DNA from: JAWWPG01 sp963820035
GTDB lineage: Bacteria; Actinomycetota; Actinomycetes; Propionibacteriales; Nocardioidaceae
Reading direction: 5' to 3'
Assembly (NCBI GenBank): GCA_963820035.1
Contig: CAWFYK010000003.1
Coordinates: forward strand, 124,001-188,000
DNA: 64,000 nucleotides
Below, one piece after another: positions 26,812-35,901 of this stretch (position 1 is its first letter; each line of letters begins with the position of its first letter). The notes below the pieces were generated by a model, which had not been told where the DNA came from, made no database searches, and was given only the letters and a program-made list of their open reading frames with translations. Both the position numbers and the translations under genes were made by a program.

Positions 26812-27109
26812 GGAATCCTCCTCTCTCAACCTCATTTCGGCCACGCCTACGGCAGGCCCGGGTTCGTGGCGGGCACCTTCACGGGCTTTGCGCGGCGCAA
26901 CACACGGGTGCATTCCGCCGGCCGGTGGTTCTTACGCGCGCCTGCGGGATCCACCGCGTGACCACGGACAGACACGCTTCGACGACCAGGCACACCCAAG
27001 CGGCGATGAGGTCGCAGTGCGCGGGCAGGGAACGCTCATGACAGCCAGACTGCCCGCACTCGTTTGCAGCCACAGTGACGAAAGGTTTGCAATCTGATGA
27101 CAGTCGCCG

Positions 27110-27480
27110 GCGGCACCCCCAGACATGGCGCGAGACCAAGGGATATGCATCACGCCCGACCGGTCGGCCAAGGTGCCGCCTTCGGTATACTCCATGACGA
27201 AGAAAGGCCGCACGAGGTAGCCGCCCTCGCCCGGGAGGACGCCCACGTCGTGGACGCGCACCACACGAGAGGTCTCTGTCCTGCGGAGCAACCGGGCTTC
27301 GGCGGTGAACCGCTCCCGCACGTCGGCGTCGACCGCCCAGGTGTCGGCCAACACCTTGATGGTAACCGCCACGTCGAGCTCCGGATCGTGTCCCTCCACA
27401 CGGTGGCGAGCGCCCCGGAGCCTAGGAGAGGGTCCAGCCAGTATCGTCCGATCTGCCGCACCATCTTCATTATGCGGTCG
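27110..27480 (-). pseudogene. Truncated Ser/Thr protein kinase
   Basis: The start region reads VRQIGRYWLDPLLGSGALATVWR, a glycine-rich ATP loop. It is then shifted into another frame for DVAVTIKVLADTWAVD (catalytic Lys in TIKVL), RERFTAEARLLRRTE and VRVHDVG, ending FVMEYTEGGTLADR near 27160. The catalytic loop, DFG and all later domains are missing. It lies head-to-head with the ECF sigma gene. In the intact ancestor this was probably the kinase partner of the sigma factor and secreted proteins. Confidence 0.7.
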
Positions 27481-27500
27481 GGACTATAGAGAGGGATAAG

Positions 27501-28058
27501 GTGAACGACGACGTCGAGCTCGACCAACTGGTGCGATCCGCTCAGGCCTCCGACGGCCACTCGCTCGATGAACTGTTGATGCGAGTCCGTCCACTCGTGA
27601 TGCGGCGTTGCGCGCGCTTCCTCCCCCACCACCAGGATGCTGAGGAGGCCGCACAGGATGCGCTGCTCTCCATCAGCACAAACATCGGCACGTACAACGG
27701 TCACGGCTCGTTCAAGGGCTGGGTAAGCGTGATCGCCTCCAACAGCGCCCGCTCGACGTACCGTTCGATGCGGAGGCGGGTAGGGACGGTGAGTGTGGAC
27801 GTGATGCCGGAGACGGCCGATCCGCGGACCACCAGCGTGATCGCGGGAACCCGGCTCGACCTGATGGAAGCGCTCGACGAGCTTGAGCGACAGCACCCGG
27901 TCGTGGTGGAGTCGTTTGTCTTGCGTGACCTCGGGTCGTTGCCATACGGCGAGATCGCCGACCTCACGGATGTCCCGCTGGGCACTGTCAAGGCCCGGAT
28001 CCACCAGGCCCGCGGCTTCATGCGGGAACGCCTACGGCCGCGCCTAGACCGCGGGTGA
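27501..28058 (+). CDS. ECF RNA polymerase sigma factor
   Basis: 185 residues from GTG. Region 2 is seen in HHQDAEEAAQDALLSISTNI and FKGWVSVIASNSARSTYRSM; region 4 in ALDELERQHPVVVESFVLRDL followed by the helix-turn-helix PYGEIADLTDVPLGTVKARIHQARGF. It overlaps the next secreted-protein gene by 4 bases (GTGA). No anti-sigma factor with a zinc motif is present nearby. The divergent kinase fragment suggests control by phosphorylation, as in ECF groups that are paired with Ser/Thr kinases. Confidence 0.9.
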   Translation: MNDDVELDQLVRSAQASDGHSLDELLMRVRPLVMRRCARFLPHHQDAEEAAQDALLSISTNIGTYNGHGSFKGWVSVIASNSARSTYRSMRRRVGTVSVDVMPETADPRTTSVIAGTRLDLMEALDELERQHPVVVESFVLRDLGSLPYGEIADLTDVPLGTVKARIHQARGFMRERLRPRLDRG

Positions 28059-28849
28059 CGCCTCGCTTTCTCACAGGGAGGAGCGGGCGGGCGCGTGTGA
28101 GCCGTCGCCTGGCCGTTGTCCTGTGTCTGCTTGCCCTGGGTCTGGGGATCGGCGCCGGCCGCTTCCTGCTCCCGGAAGGCACGGCGGCCCTGGCTCACCT
28201 CGGAGAGCTGCTGCCATCCAAGGGGTCCCAGCCGTCGGCGCACGATCCCGGCTACCCGACTTCGGGAGCCTCTCCGAGGGCGTATGCCAGGACGCCACCG
28301 ACCGAGGAGGACCTGGTCAGCGTGGCGGCGTTCGACCGGGCGGGCCTGTCCGTGACCGTGTATCCGCAAAACGGCAACAGCGGCCCTGGGTTGTCGGTGT
28401 CGTCCTGCACCGACGAGCGAACCGTCGGTGCGCGCACCCTAGGAGACATCACCGGACACGATCCGCATCTCTTTGGTACCTGGGAAGAGGCCTCCTCGTC
28501 GGACACCGCGAATGAGCTCGTGGGAATGGCCGAGTCTCCGCAGGAGGCCAAGGTTGCCGCCGATCGGCTACTGGCAGCCCACACCACCTGCCAGCACGAG
28601 CCGAGGGGTCACTGGGTGTACGGGCGGACGCGTCGACAACAGCTCCACGAGGAAGCGTGGGTGGCTTGGCTGGGACTCCACCCCGGTAGCCAGAACAAGA
28701 CCGGCCAGGTACAGGCCGATGCCGACCCGTGCGGCGGCGTCGCCGTGATCCGCAACGGACAACGATTCGGGGTGCTGGAAGTCTTCATGTGTACCGACGC
28801 CGAGCAGCTGCGGACGCTCGCCATGGCCGCAGCCACCCGCCTCGGTTGA
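28055..28849 (+). CDS. Secreted or membrane-anchored protein coupled to the ECF sigma factor
   Basis: 264 residues from GTG. One N-terminal helix (VVLCLLALGLGIGAGRFLL) is followed by a Pro/Ser-rich linker and an extracytoplasmic domain of about 170 residues. Cysteines in SSCTDER, HTTCQHEP, DPCGGVAV and FMCTDAEQ probably form two disulfides. The ending GGVAVIRNGQRFGVLEVFM is shared with the next gene (GVAVIRDGNRFGYVDLMF), so the two are paralogues. The fold resembles extracellular sensor domains of actinobacterial kinases, which is inference. It is translationally coupled to the sigma factor. Confidence 0.75.
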   Translation: MTPRFLTGRSGRARVSRRLAVVLCLLALGLGIGAGRFLLPEGTAALAHLGELLPSKGSQPSAHDPGYPTSGASPRAYARTPPTEEDLVSVAAFDRAGLSVTVYPQNGNSGPGLSVSSCTDERTVGARTLGDITGHDPHLFGTWEEASSSDTANELVGMAESPQEAKVAADRLLAAHTTCQHEPRGHWVYGRTRRQQLHEEAWVAWLGLHPGSQNKTGQVQADADPCGGVAVIRNGQRFGVLEVFMCTDAEQLRTLAMAAATRLG

Positions 28850-28971
28850 GCCATCAGTGGCGGCCAGAGGCAAAGAAGAGTGGCGTACCAATACAACCAA
28901 ACCACGTTCGCCGGCATCTCCGTTTGTAAGAGCGGTGTGCACTCGCACCGTGATACCCGAAGGGAAAACAC

Positions 28972-29667
28972 ATGGCTTACCGTGCCTTGAACGTGAAGAA
29001 GAAAGCTCTTGCGGCCACCGCAGCAACCGGTGTGATCGGGGGCCTGCTCTGCTTCGGAGGCGGCGCCGCCGAGGCTCGCGCCGACATCGCCACGGCGCCC
29101 ATGAGCGAGGCTTCGCTATTGCAGTTCGACCAGATCAAGCAAGCTGGGCTCAACGTCGACGACGCGGTGCTCGGCACTCGCGGAGACCAGTTCCTGGGCG
29201 ACGCTGGACGATTCGATGAGGGTTGCCTGGGCGAGAAGACGATGCGCAACATCACCAATTCCAAGAACTACCCGGCACGGGGCCATGCCAGGGCATACTT
29301 CGACGGGACCTGGACCAGCACCCAGGACAAGGACGTGTGGCTCAGCGAGTCCATCGCGAGCGGCAAGACCGCTGCGAAGACGAACCGCTACGTCAAGACT
29401 CTGCTCAGAGAAATCCGTCACGTCAAGTCGTGTGAAGAGGACCCCGCCCAGGGGAACCACTACGGACCCGGGCACAGCATCGAGGTGGGCACGGCGACCG
29501 GCACCTACTTCGTCGACTACGGGAGCGACGGCACCTCAGACGGTGGCGGCGTCGCCGTGATCAGGGACGGCAACCGCTTCGGCTACGTCGATCTGATGTT
29601 CGGCCAGGGAAAGCCCGGGACGACACTGAAATGGCTCACCCTCGCCGCTGCTGACGACCTGCGCTGA
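28972..29667 (+). CDS. Secreted protein, paralogue of the sigma-linked protein
   Basis: 231 residues with a signal peptide (ALAATAATGVIGGLLCFGGG, then a cleavage-like AEARADIA). The mature domain has two cysteines (DEGCLGEKT, HVKSCEED), an Asn/Lys-rich middle and the paralogue motif GGGVAVIRDGNRFGYVDLMF near the end. A good promoter gap of 122 bases separates it from the previous gene, so it may be an ECF target as well as a neighbour. The function is unknown; a cell-surface sensor or decoy role is possible. Confidence 0.75.
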   Translation: MAYRALNVKKKALAATAATGVIGGLLCFGGGAAEARADIATAPMSEASLLQFDQIKQAGLNVDDAVLGTRGDQFLGDAGRFDEGCLGEKTMRNITNSKNYPARGHARAYFDGTWTSTQDKDVWLSESIASGKTAAKTNRYVKTLLREIRHVKSCEEDPAQGNHYGPGHSIEVGTATGTYFVDYGSDGTSDGGGVAVIRDGNRFGYVDLMFGQGKPGTTLKWLTLAAADDLR

Positions 29668-29784
29668 CGGCTCCCGCGCGGACGCCGTAGCGCCAAACGT
29701 CCGTTCGCCCTCCCGCGGAGGCACTGCCCCCCGTTGACCGTAGGGCTGGCCGGATCTCCTATCGGCGCGCTGCTGTCTGCGTTC

Positions 29785-29829
29785 CGCCAGCGAACAACAC
29801 CTCCATCATCGAGGTGTTGTTCGCTGGCG
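29785..29829. terminator. Perfect 19-bp hairpin
   Basis: An exact inverted repeat with 19-base arms, left arm 29785-29803 and right arm 29811-29829, around a 7-base loop (CATCATC). It lies about 120 bases after the secreted-protein stop codon. It has no T tract. It may be an intrinsic terminator for the sigma-factor operon, though such a long perfect stem could also be a relic of mobile DNA. Confidence 0.55.
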
Positions 29830-30007
29830 ACCCTTGATTCCGCCGGTCGAGGCGCTGTCGGTGTGGAACACCGCAACCGGGGCGAGGATTACAGCACCTA
29901 ACCAGCTGAGGGGACCCTCCAAGGTTCCAGGGGATTGCCATCTGTAGAGCTGAACTTCCGAAACTCCGCAAGGGTCGGTCCTCCCGGTCATCCTCGAGCC
30001 GCGTGTG

Positions 30008-30123
30008 CATCGACGAGACGCTGTACGCGGTGGTGACGGAGGCCTACGTGCGCGTCTTGACCTACAGGGTCGATGATCCGGTCGCCGCGCTCGGCATAGA
30101 CTCCGGCATCTCCAAGTCGGAGC
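30008..30123 (+). mobile_element. IS256-family transposase fragment
   Basis: About 38 codons read DETLYAVVTEAYVR, VDDPVAALGIDSG and ISKSE. This matches the conserved IS256 transposase segment that precedes SRICxxLD, with a small internal loss after AYVR. Nothing else of the transposase is readable on either side, so it is a scrap. The surrounding region 29830-30380 otherwise holds no recognisable gene. Confidence 0.55.
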
Positions 30124-30400
30124 GCCCGGAGAGGCACAGGTGCCGTCCCGGGCTAGGTGTCGGGTCGCGGATCTGGCCGGCCCCAATGACGTGGTGACCG
30201 CGTTCCGCACCCGACGTCCCCGCCGCTTCGGCACGCTGCAACGACGCGGGACCACGCGCCCGACCTACGCAACAGCCGGGCATGCCCCAGCGGCACCGCT
30301 GGGTGCGAGTCATGCTCCACGTGCGGGCGGAGGTGGCAGCGCGACGTTCCTAGGTGGACCGGAATAGAGTGCAGACTCTGGCCCCTTGACGAGGTGTGGA

Positions 30401-31207
30401 ATGAACGTTGATGACGATCCGATCGCCGCCTTCCATCGTCTGCACTCCTCGGGATGCTTCGTGATGCCCAACCCGTGGGACGTGGGGAGCGCCCGGGCCT
30501 TGGAACAGCTGGGCTTCCCGGCGTTGGCAACGACGAGTGCCGGCTTGGCCTGGACGTTGGGTCGCGCGGACAACCAGGTCACCCTCGATCAAGTGCTTCA
30601 GCATCTGCGGGTCATCGTCGAGGCCGTGAACGTGCCGGTGAATGCTGATTTCGAGGGCGGTTTCGCGATCGATCCGGCCCACGTCGCAACTAACGTAACC
30701 TTGGCTGCGAAGACCGGAATCGCCGGGCTCTCGATCGAGGACTCTTCTGGCAACGAGGCTGATCCACTCTTCGAGTTCGACCTCTCTGTGGAGCGGGTGG
30801 CCGCCGCGCGCCGGGCGATCGACGACACCGGCACGGGGATCGTACTCACGGGTCGATCCGAGGGCTTCGTGTGCGGGCGGCCGGATATCGACGAAACCAT
30901 CCGGAGATTGCGGGCCTACGCCGAAGCGGGCGCCGACTGTCTCTACGCTCCACGAATTGACAAGCTCGACCACGTCGCCGCGATCGTCTCCGCGGTAGCA
31001 CCCAAGCCGGTGAACTTGCTCATCAATAGTCCGTTCACAACCGTTGCGGAGGCGGCAGATCTGGGAGTACGGAGGATCAGCGTGGGGGGTACGCTCGCCC
31101 GCACTGCGTGGGCTGGATTCTTGACGGCTGCCGCGGAGATCGCCGACACGGGAACGTTCTCGCGGTTCGAGCGCCTACCCAACGTCGATGCATTATTCGG
31201 CCGCTGA
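30401..31207 (+). CDS. Isocitrate lyase/PEP mutase superfamily enzyme
   Basis: About 268 residues. The family motifs are clear: CFVMPNPWDVGSARALEQLGF at the start, VNADFEGGFA (metal-binding Asp region), GLSIEDSSG and the acid-base region GRSEGFVCGRPDIDE. It lacks the KKCGH motif of true isocitrate lyases, so it is of the oxaloacetate-decarboxylase/carboxyvinyl-carboxyphosphonate mutase-like branch that makes or breaks C-C or C-P bonds of alpha-keto acids. ATG 30401 follows GAGGTGTGGA. It stands alone among pseudogenes, so the substrate cannot be inferred. Confidence 0.85.
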   Translation: MNVDDDPIAAFHRLHSSGCFVMPNPWDVGSARALEQLGFPALATTSAGLAWTLGRADNQVTLDQVLQHLRVIVEAVNVPVNADFEGGFAIDPAHVATNVTLAAKTGIAGLSIEDSSGNEADPLFEFDLSVERVAAARRAIDDTGTGIVLTGRSEGFVCGRPDIDETIRRLRAYAEAGADCLYAPRIDKLDHVAAIVSAVAPKPVNLLINSPFTTVAEAADLGVRRISVGGTLARTAWAGFLTAAAEIADTGTFSRFERLPNVDALFGR

Positions 31208-31349
31208 ACAGGCAAACTGCGTGGTTCGGGACGCAGGTGAATGGCCACCCCGGACTCGTGTGTCGTGGTGCATCCTGTCGGCTAGGACTCTGATCCACTC
31301 GTACGTCGGTGTCCGACGCTCTGCCAGAAACGAGTTGAGTAAGAGAAAC

Positions 31350-31930
31350 GCGGTTCCGCCGACTGGATGTGTTGGTCAACTACGCCGGCAACTTCCGGGC
31401 CGGCTTCTTCGAGGAGATGCCCCCGGAGGCGTTCCGCTTTCCAGATGCGGACCGCGCTGTTGGGGCCGGTCAACGTCAGGCGCGCTGCCCTGCCTCAGCT
31501 GCGGCTGCAACGCTCCGGCCCGGTGATGTCCATCTCCTCCACCGCCGGAATCGCGTCTACCGGTGACTTCTTGACCGCGTAGGCCGCCTCGACGTTCGGG
31601 GTGGAAGGCTTCATGGAAGGCCTGGCCTCCAAGGTGGCGCCGTTCGGCATCCGCACCATGCTGGTCGAGCCAGGTTTCTTCCGCACCGAGTTGCTGACCC
31701 TGTAATCCACCCGGGACGCCGAGCCAGCCATAGCGGACTACGCCGACCGTACCCAGGCGACCGTTGAGCGTGGAGGGCCATGACGGCAAGCAGGGCCGTG
31801 ACTCAGCGAAGCTCGGACCCGGCTCGCCCAGGCCGATGTCCTCCAGCCCCACTCACGACGACGCCCAACCAGACGGGTTCGCTTGCGGCGCACCGGAAGC
31901 CCGAATTCGATGTCGACGGCAGAATAGTTG
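31350..31930 (+). pseudogene. Short-chain dehydrogenase pseudogene
   Basis: Pieces of a classical SDR are readable in changing frames with internal stops: LDVLVNYAGNFRAGFFEEMP near 31363, VMSISSTAGIAS near 31525, then FGVEGFMEGLASKVAPFGI and TMLVEPGFFRTELL near 31600-31700 after a stop at about 31580. Another stop follows TELLTL. The N-terminal NAD motif is missing. It is related to common actinobacterial SDRs and is clearly dead. Confidence 0.7.
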
Positions 31931-32108
31931 CCGTGCCCTCCTCGATGAGATCCTCCGCCCCAACATTTGACAACGTGCGGCGAGACATCCCCGGTTTCGT
32001 GGTCGCACACCCGTCCGATGCCTTGTACGTCTGCTGCGCCATGAGGAACACCCCTGCCCGAAGGCGCCGCGGTGTGGCGTTGGTGGATCCAAGCGATCCG
32101 CCAACGGC

Positions 32109-33119
32109 ATGACTGCCGATCCGTTTCGCCTGCCCGGGGGCGCCGGTCCGGTCCCTGGCGGTGGCCGGCCGGTCCGTTCTCGTCCGCCACGCCGGGGACC
32201 GTTCACCGCCTTGCGCGACGTGTTGGCGTCGGCCGGGCGTCATGACGTCAGCGGCCGATCGGCCGAGGCCGCGTTCTTCGCCGCTCTGGCCCTGCTGCCT
32301 GCCGTGCTTACGCTGGTGGCGGTCCTTCGGGTCGAACGGCCGGCATTCGGCGGTGATGCCGCACCGCGAGTGTCCGCCGATCTTGCGCGGCTGCTGCGTA
32401 TCGTGCTCACCGCTCGCGGCGGTGTCGCGGCCGATTCGGCGGAATCGCTCATGCGCATCCCCGGCCGAGGCCTGCTCGGTGTTGGAACCCTGGCCGCGGT
32501 GTTCGCGCTGGCTCGTTGTATGAGATCCGTGCAACGCGGGTTGGCGGCCATCGGTGGTGCACCGGCGCGCAGCGTGGGCCACGAGTGGGTGCGGGCCGTC
32601 CTGCTCGCCGCTTTAGTGCTGACCGTCGGTAGCATTTTATTGGCGGGTTTCACTCTCGGGCCACTGTTGGGCCACAGCCGACAGGTCAGTGGCGACAATC
32701 CCAATAGCGTGCTGCATGCGATGTGGGTGTGGGGCCGCTGGCCTCTCAGCGGCATGATCATCCTGGCGCTGGCGGTGCTGCTGCTCTCCCAGGAAACCCC
32801 TCGTGCACGACGAAGACGGCGTGCCGAGTTGGCGGGCGCGGCCTTCACCATGCTCGGCTGGGCCGCCGCTACCGGCCTGCTTCCGCTCTATGTCGCCTTG
32901 GCCGCTCGGATCAGCCCCGCCCTGGGCTCCCTGGGCGGCGGCCTGATCGTGCTGGCCTGGCTCTACCTGCTGATGCTGAGCCTGTTCCTCGGCGCCGAAC
33001 TCAATGCCACCCGCCGCCAGACCAGTGACGCTGATCCGCCCGCATGGCGCAGCACGCACCGGCCGGGTCACCCAGACGTGCCGCGGCACGCCGGCCGCGA
33101 TGACCCAGAGCGATTCTGA
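32109..33119 (+). CDS. YihY/BrkB-family inner membrane protein
   Basis: 336 residues with six main hydrophobic helices. SGRSAEAAFFAALALLPAVLTLVAVL is the first conserved helix region of the family, and GGGLIVLAWLYLLMLSLFLGAELNA the last. Members are polytopic membrane proteins often misnamed ribonuclease BN; their function is not settled. A soluble C-terminal tail of about 40 residues is rich in Pro and His. The 350 bases after it contain no gene I can support. Confidence 0.85.
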   Translation: MTADPFRLPGGAGPVPGGGRPVRSRPPRRGPFTALRDVLASAGRHDVSGRSAEAAFFAALALLPAVLTLVAVLRVERPAFGGDAAPRVSADLARLLRIVLTARGGVAADSAESLMRIPGRGLLGVGTLAAVFALARCMRSVQRGLAAIGGAPARSVGHEWVRAVLLAALVLTVGSILLAGFTLGPLLGHSRQVSGDNPNSVLHAMWVWGRWPLSGMIILALAVLLLSQETPRARRRRRAELAGAAFTMLGWAAATGLLPLYVALAARISPALGSLGGGLIVLAWLYLLMLSLFLGAELNATRRQTSDADPPAWRSTHRPGHPDVPRHAGRDDPERF

Positions 33120-33471
33120 CCTCTGGGTCTTTGCCAAGAGGTCGCCTCGGCTTGCCTCGTACACGTCGGCAACAGGCCATTCCTGGCGGCGCGAGGCCTG
33201 GCCAAACTCAGTATCGGCGCCGAGAGGAGAGACACGCCATTCGACAGCCCATCCACCATCCTCGCCTTCCCCCGCATCAGAGTGCGATTGACCAGCTCCC
33301 CAGCAGTCTTGTCACCGCAGCTCTCGACGAGCATGTCGCTTTCAGCCGAGACGCTTCGCGCGCTCGCCTCTGAGGCGGCGTTCGCCGCCGGAAGCACAGC
33401 CGACGCCAGTCGCCCCGCGAACAACAGCACCGATCCCTGCGGCCACTGAGGCGCCATCACGCCTGCTCAGA

Positions 33472-33789
33472 TCATGTCCCCCGGTTACTGCGTTGGAGAT
33501 GCCGGACCCAGCCCACCAGCCTGCCGTCGGCCGAAGCCACCGGCACGGCGTCGGCGCCCCGGTCGAGCTGACGGAGCGCCGCCCCCACCGTGTCGTCGTC
33601 GTGGACGGGCGTCGTGCCGGCCGTCAGCGCGACGATGTCGGTGCCCTCGTCGGCGGCCAGCGCATCCATCAGATCCTGCGCCCGGACGGTGCCCAGGTAA
33701 CGCCCGTCGGCCTCACAACCGGGAGCGAGCTGTCGGCCGCGGACGCGAAGCGGGACGCGATACCAGCCGGGCCGGCTCGTCAAGGTCAC
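33472..33789 (-). CDS. CBS-domain protein
   Basis: 105 residues. The centre reads as one CBS unit: GTVRAQDLMDALAADEG, ALTAGTTPVHDDDTVGAALRQLDRG and AVPVASADGRLVGWV. CBS modules bind adenine nucleotides and regulate partner domains. The N-terminal 40 residues (RPGWYRVPLRVRGRQL) resemble the linker after a transporter core, so this may be a cut-off regulatory tail of a channel. It overlaps the DUF421 stop by 4 bases and is probably co-expressed with it. Confidence 0.6.
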   Translation of the reverse strand: MTLTSRPGWYRVPLRVRGRQLAPGCEADGRYLGTVRAQDLMDALAADEGTDIVALTAGTTPVHDDDTVGAALRQLDRGADAVPVASADGRLVGWVRHLQRSNRGT

Positions 33790-34319
33790 GATGATGCGGA
33801 TGGACGGGCTGCGACCCGGTGCTGCCCAAACAATGGGCCAGGCTCCCGGCCCTTACGCAAGACCGATAGCGTGCCGTTCTTCTCATAGAGCGCGAAGTCG
33901 ACATCGTCCATGCTGGTGAGGCCCTGTTGCCGCACCATGGCCTCGAGGTCGGCGACAGTCAGGCCGGCCTTCGCCAGCTCGCGGTGGCGGATCGCCCGAT
34001 CCACGACCAGGACCCGTGGCGGCGGGTCGACCAGTTCGACTAGCCAACCATGGCGCCGCCCAATCGATACCAACCGGTGGGCCCCGAGCAGGGTCACGAG
34101 TGCAACGGCCCCAGTGGCGAACGAGGTCGTCGACGATGTTGCCGTCCGGCCGATGATGGCGCCAACGGCGACCGCGACGGCAAAGTCGAACAGGCCGATC
34201 TGCGAGAGCACCCGGCGCTCACCCAGTCGCAGTCCGAGCACCGCGATCACGAAGAGCAGGACCGCCTTCACGGCGACCCACCCCAGACCGCCCGCGTTTC
34301 CGAACAGCTGCTGCATCAT
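33786..34319 (-). CDS. DUF421-family membrane protein
   Basis: 177 residues. Three N-terminal helices contain the family motif RLGERRVLSQIGLFDFAVAVAVGAIIGR. The C-terminal domain has PPRVLVVDRAIRHRELAKAGLTVADLEAMVRQQGL and SMDDVDFALYEKNGTLSVL. These YetF-like proteins are found in spore-formers and actinobacteria and have no firmly known role. It is the first gene of a two-gene unit with the CBS protein. Confidence 0.85.
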   Translation of the reverse strand: MMQQLFGNAGGLGWVAVKAVLLFVIAVLGLRLGERRVLSQIGLFDFAVAVAVGAIIGRTATSSTTSFATGAVALVTLLGAHRLVSIGRRHGWLVELVDPPPRVLVVDRAIRHRELAKAGLTVADLEAMVRQQGLTSMDDVDFALYEKNGTLSVLRKGREPGPLFGQHRVAARPSASS

Positions 34320-34376
34320 CTGAGCTCCTCACTATGTCGAACGTGCCGTCCCTCCGCGGAAGGAACAAGCGATGTT

Positions 34377-34586
34377 TCACGAGGGCGAGAGGAACGCGTG
34401 CGCGCGCTCGACCGCCCGCGCCCCGGGGCTCACCACCGTCGTGCTCGCTGGAGACGCCCACGGGCGAGTGCTCAGGCCCTTGGACTGAGGACCAGGACCA
34501 TGCGTCTTGTCGCCGGTGGTGGCGGAGCAAGCGCAATCCAGGAAGACGAGCAGCAACACGGTCAGCGTGGTCAGCAGAGTCCTCAT
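34377..34586 (-). CDS. Small putative lipoprotein
   Basis: 69 residues. MRTLLTTLTVLLLVFLDCACS is a short signal helix ending in a lipobox-like stretch with two possible acylation cysteines; the remainder is polar, Ser/Thr/Pro-rich and disordered-looking. It lies between the cydB and DUF421 genes on the same strand. No homologue is recognised, and the frame could be chance. Confidence 0.3.
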   Translation of the reverse strand: MRTLLTTLTVLLLVFLDCACSATTGDKTHGPGPQSKGLSTRPWASPASTTVVSPGARAVERAHAFLSPS

Positions 34587-34683
34587 CGGTGCAACCAATA
34601 GGCGGGGCGCAAGATGCGTGGGCATCCGTGGCCGCATGTCCAGCGGCCATCCGTCAGGCAGGAAGGTCCGGTTCGACTGCATG

Positions 34684-35901
34684 TCAGGCTCCAGGAGAGA
34701 GGCGGCGGTGCCACCGGCGCCGGGCTCGCACGATGTACACCGTGGTCGCCGAGATGACCAGGGCGGTCAGCACGAGTGAAGACCGCGATGCGTGGGCCGA
34801 CGTCCCGCTGGCCGGCCCGATGGGGTTCGCCGGGGCGCTCTTCTGGGACTGCGCGGCCCGGCGCAGCTCAACCGACGCGGAGTCGTCTTCCAGGCGGCCG
34901 TGTTGTTGCAGCCAGTAGAGGTAGGCGAAGGACGGTACGACGAGGAAGGCGGCCATGCCGATGACGACGACCTCGGCCAGTTGGCTCGAGCTTGGTCCAG
35001 CGGCGGCTGCCACGCTGAGGCGGGTGGGGAAGAGCCACGGATACTGAGCCACTCCCCAGGCGGCGACGACGGTGGCCACGGACAGCGCGCCGGCGATGCG
35101 CAGCAACCACTGCCGCCGCAGCAGGATCAGGGTGACGGCAGCGGCTCCGGCCAGGACAGAGACGAGAACGAGCGGAAGCGCGACTCCGGTCAGCCGGTCG
35201 AAAACGTAGGGCGAGCTGCCGTGCAGCAACACGAGGTTGGCGCCCGCAAGCCCACCGGTCAGCAGACCGCTCGCGACCGCGCGATGACCGAAGTACGGGA
35301 CCATCTCTTCGCATCCTCGGCGGTGGCTGTCGCCGACGAGGTAGATCGCACCGATGAAGGCGCACGCCGCCACGAAGAGCCCACCGGTGACGAGCGCGGT
35401 GGGCGAGGTCCACGCGCTCGTACTGATGCCGTGGCTGTGCGGCGGGACCTGACCCGTGGTGACCGCCCCGACAGCGGTGCCGAGGAAGAACGGAGCCATG
35501 AGCGACGACCCAGCGAAGAGTGCGCCGGTGAGCCGCTTGCTGGCCGGACGGACGGCTTCGTGGCGGAAGGCGAAGCCGACGCCGCGAAGTACGAGTCCGA
35601 ATACAGAGAGGGCAAGTGGCACGAAGAGCGTGATGGTGATCGCGGCGAAGGCGCTCGGGAACCCGGTCCAAAGCAGGACCAACCCGAGGACGATCCAGAC
35701 CTGGTTGCCTTCCCAGACGGGAGTGACGGATTCGTCGATGGCCTCCCGGGCGCGTCGGCCGCGCGACGACGAGCCGGCCAGCAGGTCCCAGATCCCGCCG
35801 CCGAAGTCAGCACCGGCGAACAGGGCGTAGGCGGCCATGGTGGCGACCAGCGCGACGCCGACGGTGAGGGTCTCCCACGATGCCGTCCCTGCGGGGCTCA
35901 T
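34684..35901 (-). CDS. cydB: Cytochrome bd ubiquinol oxidase subunit II
   Basis: 405 residues with about nine membrane helices. The start region is diagnostic: AAYALFAGADFGGGIWDLLAG, then DESVTPVWEGNQVWIVLGLVLLWTGFPSAFA. Subunit II packs against CydA in the terminal oxidase that reduces oxygen to water with quinol, without pumping protons. It overlaps cydA by 4 bases. The C-terminal tail (residues 345-405) is longer and more polar than usual before a final helix. No cydDC assembly genes are in the window. Confidence 0.92.
   Translation of the reverse strand: MSPAGTASWETLTVGVALVATMAAYALFAGADFGGGIWDLLAGSSSRGRRAREAIDESVTPVWEGNQVWIVLGLVLLWTGFPSAFAAITITLFVPLALSVFGLVLRGVGFAFRHEAVRPASKRLTGALFAGSSLMAPFFLGTAVGAVTTGQVPPHSHGISTSAWTSPTALVTGGLFVAACAFIGAIYLVGDSHRRGCEEMVPYFGHRAVASGLLTGGLAGANLVLLHGSSPYVFDRLTGVALPLVLVSVLAGAAAVTLILLRRQWLLRIAGALSVATVVAAWGVAQYPWLFPTRLSVAAAAGPSSSQLAEVVVIGMAAFLVVPSFAYLYWLQQHGRLEDDSASVELRRAAQSQKSAPANPIGPASGTSAHASRSSLVLTALVISATTVYIVRARRRWHRRLSPGA

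Noticed and set aside
33120..33471. A 130-codon minus-strand frame after the YihY gene
   Set aside because: It has no ribosome site, motif or neighbour support; the stretch is treated as non-coding.
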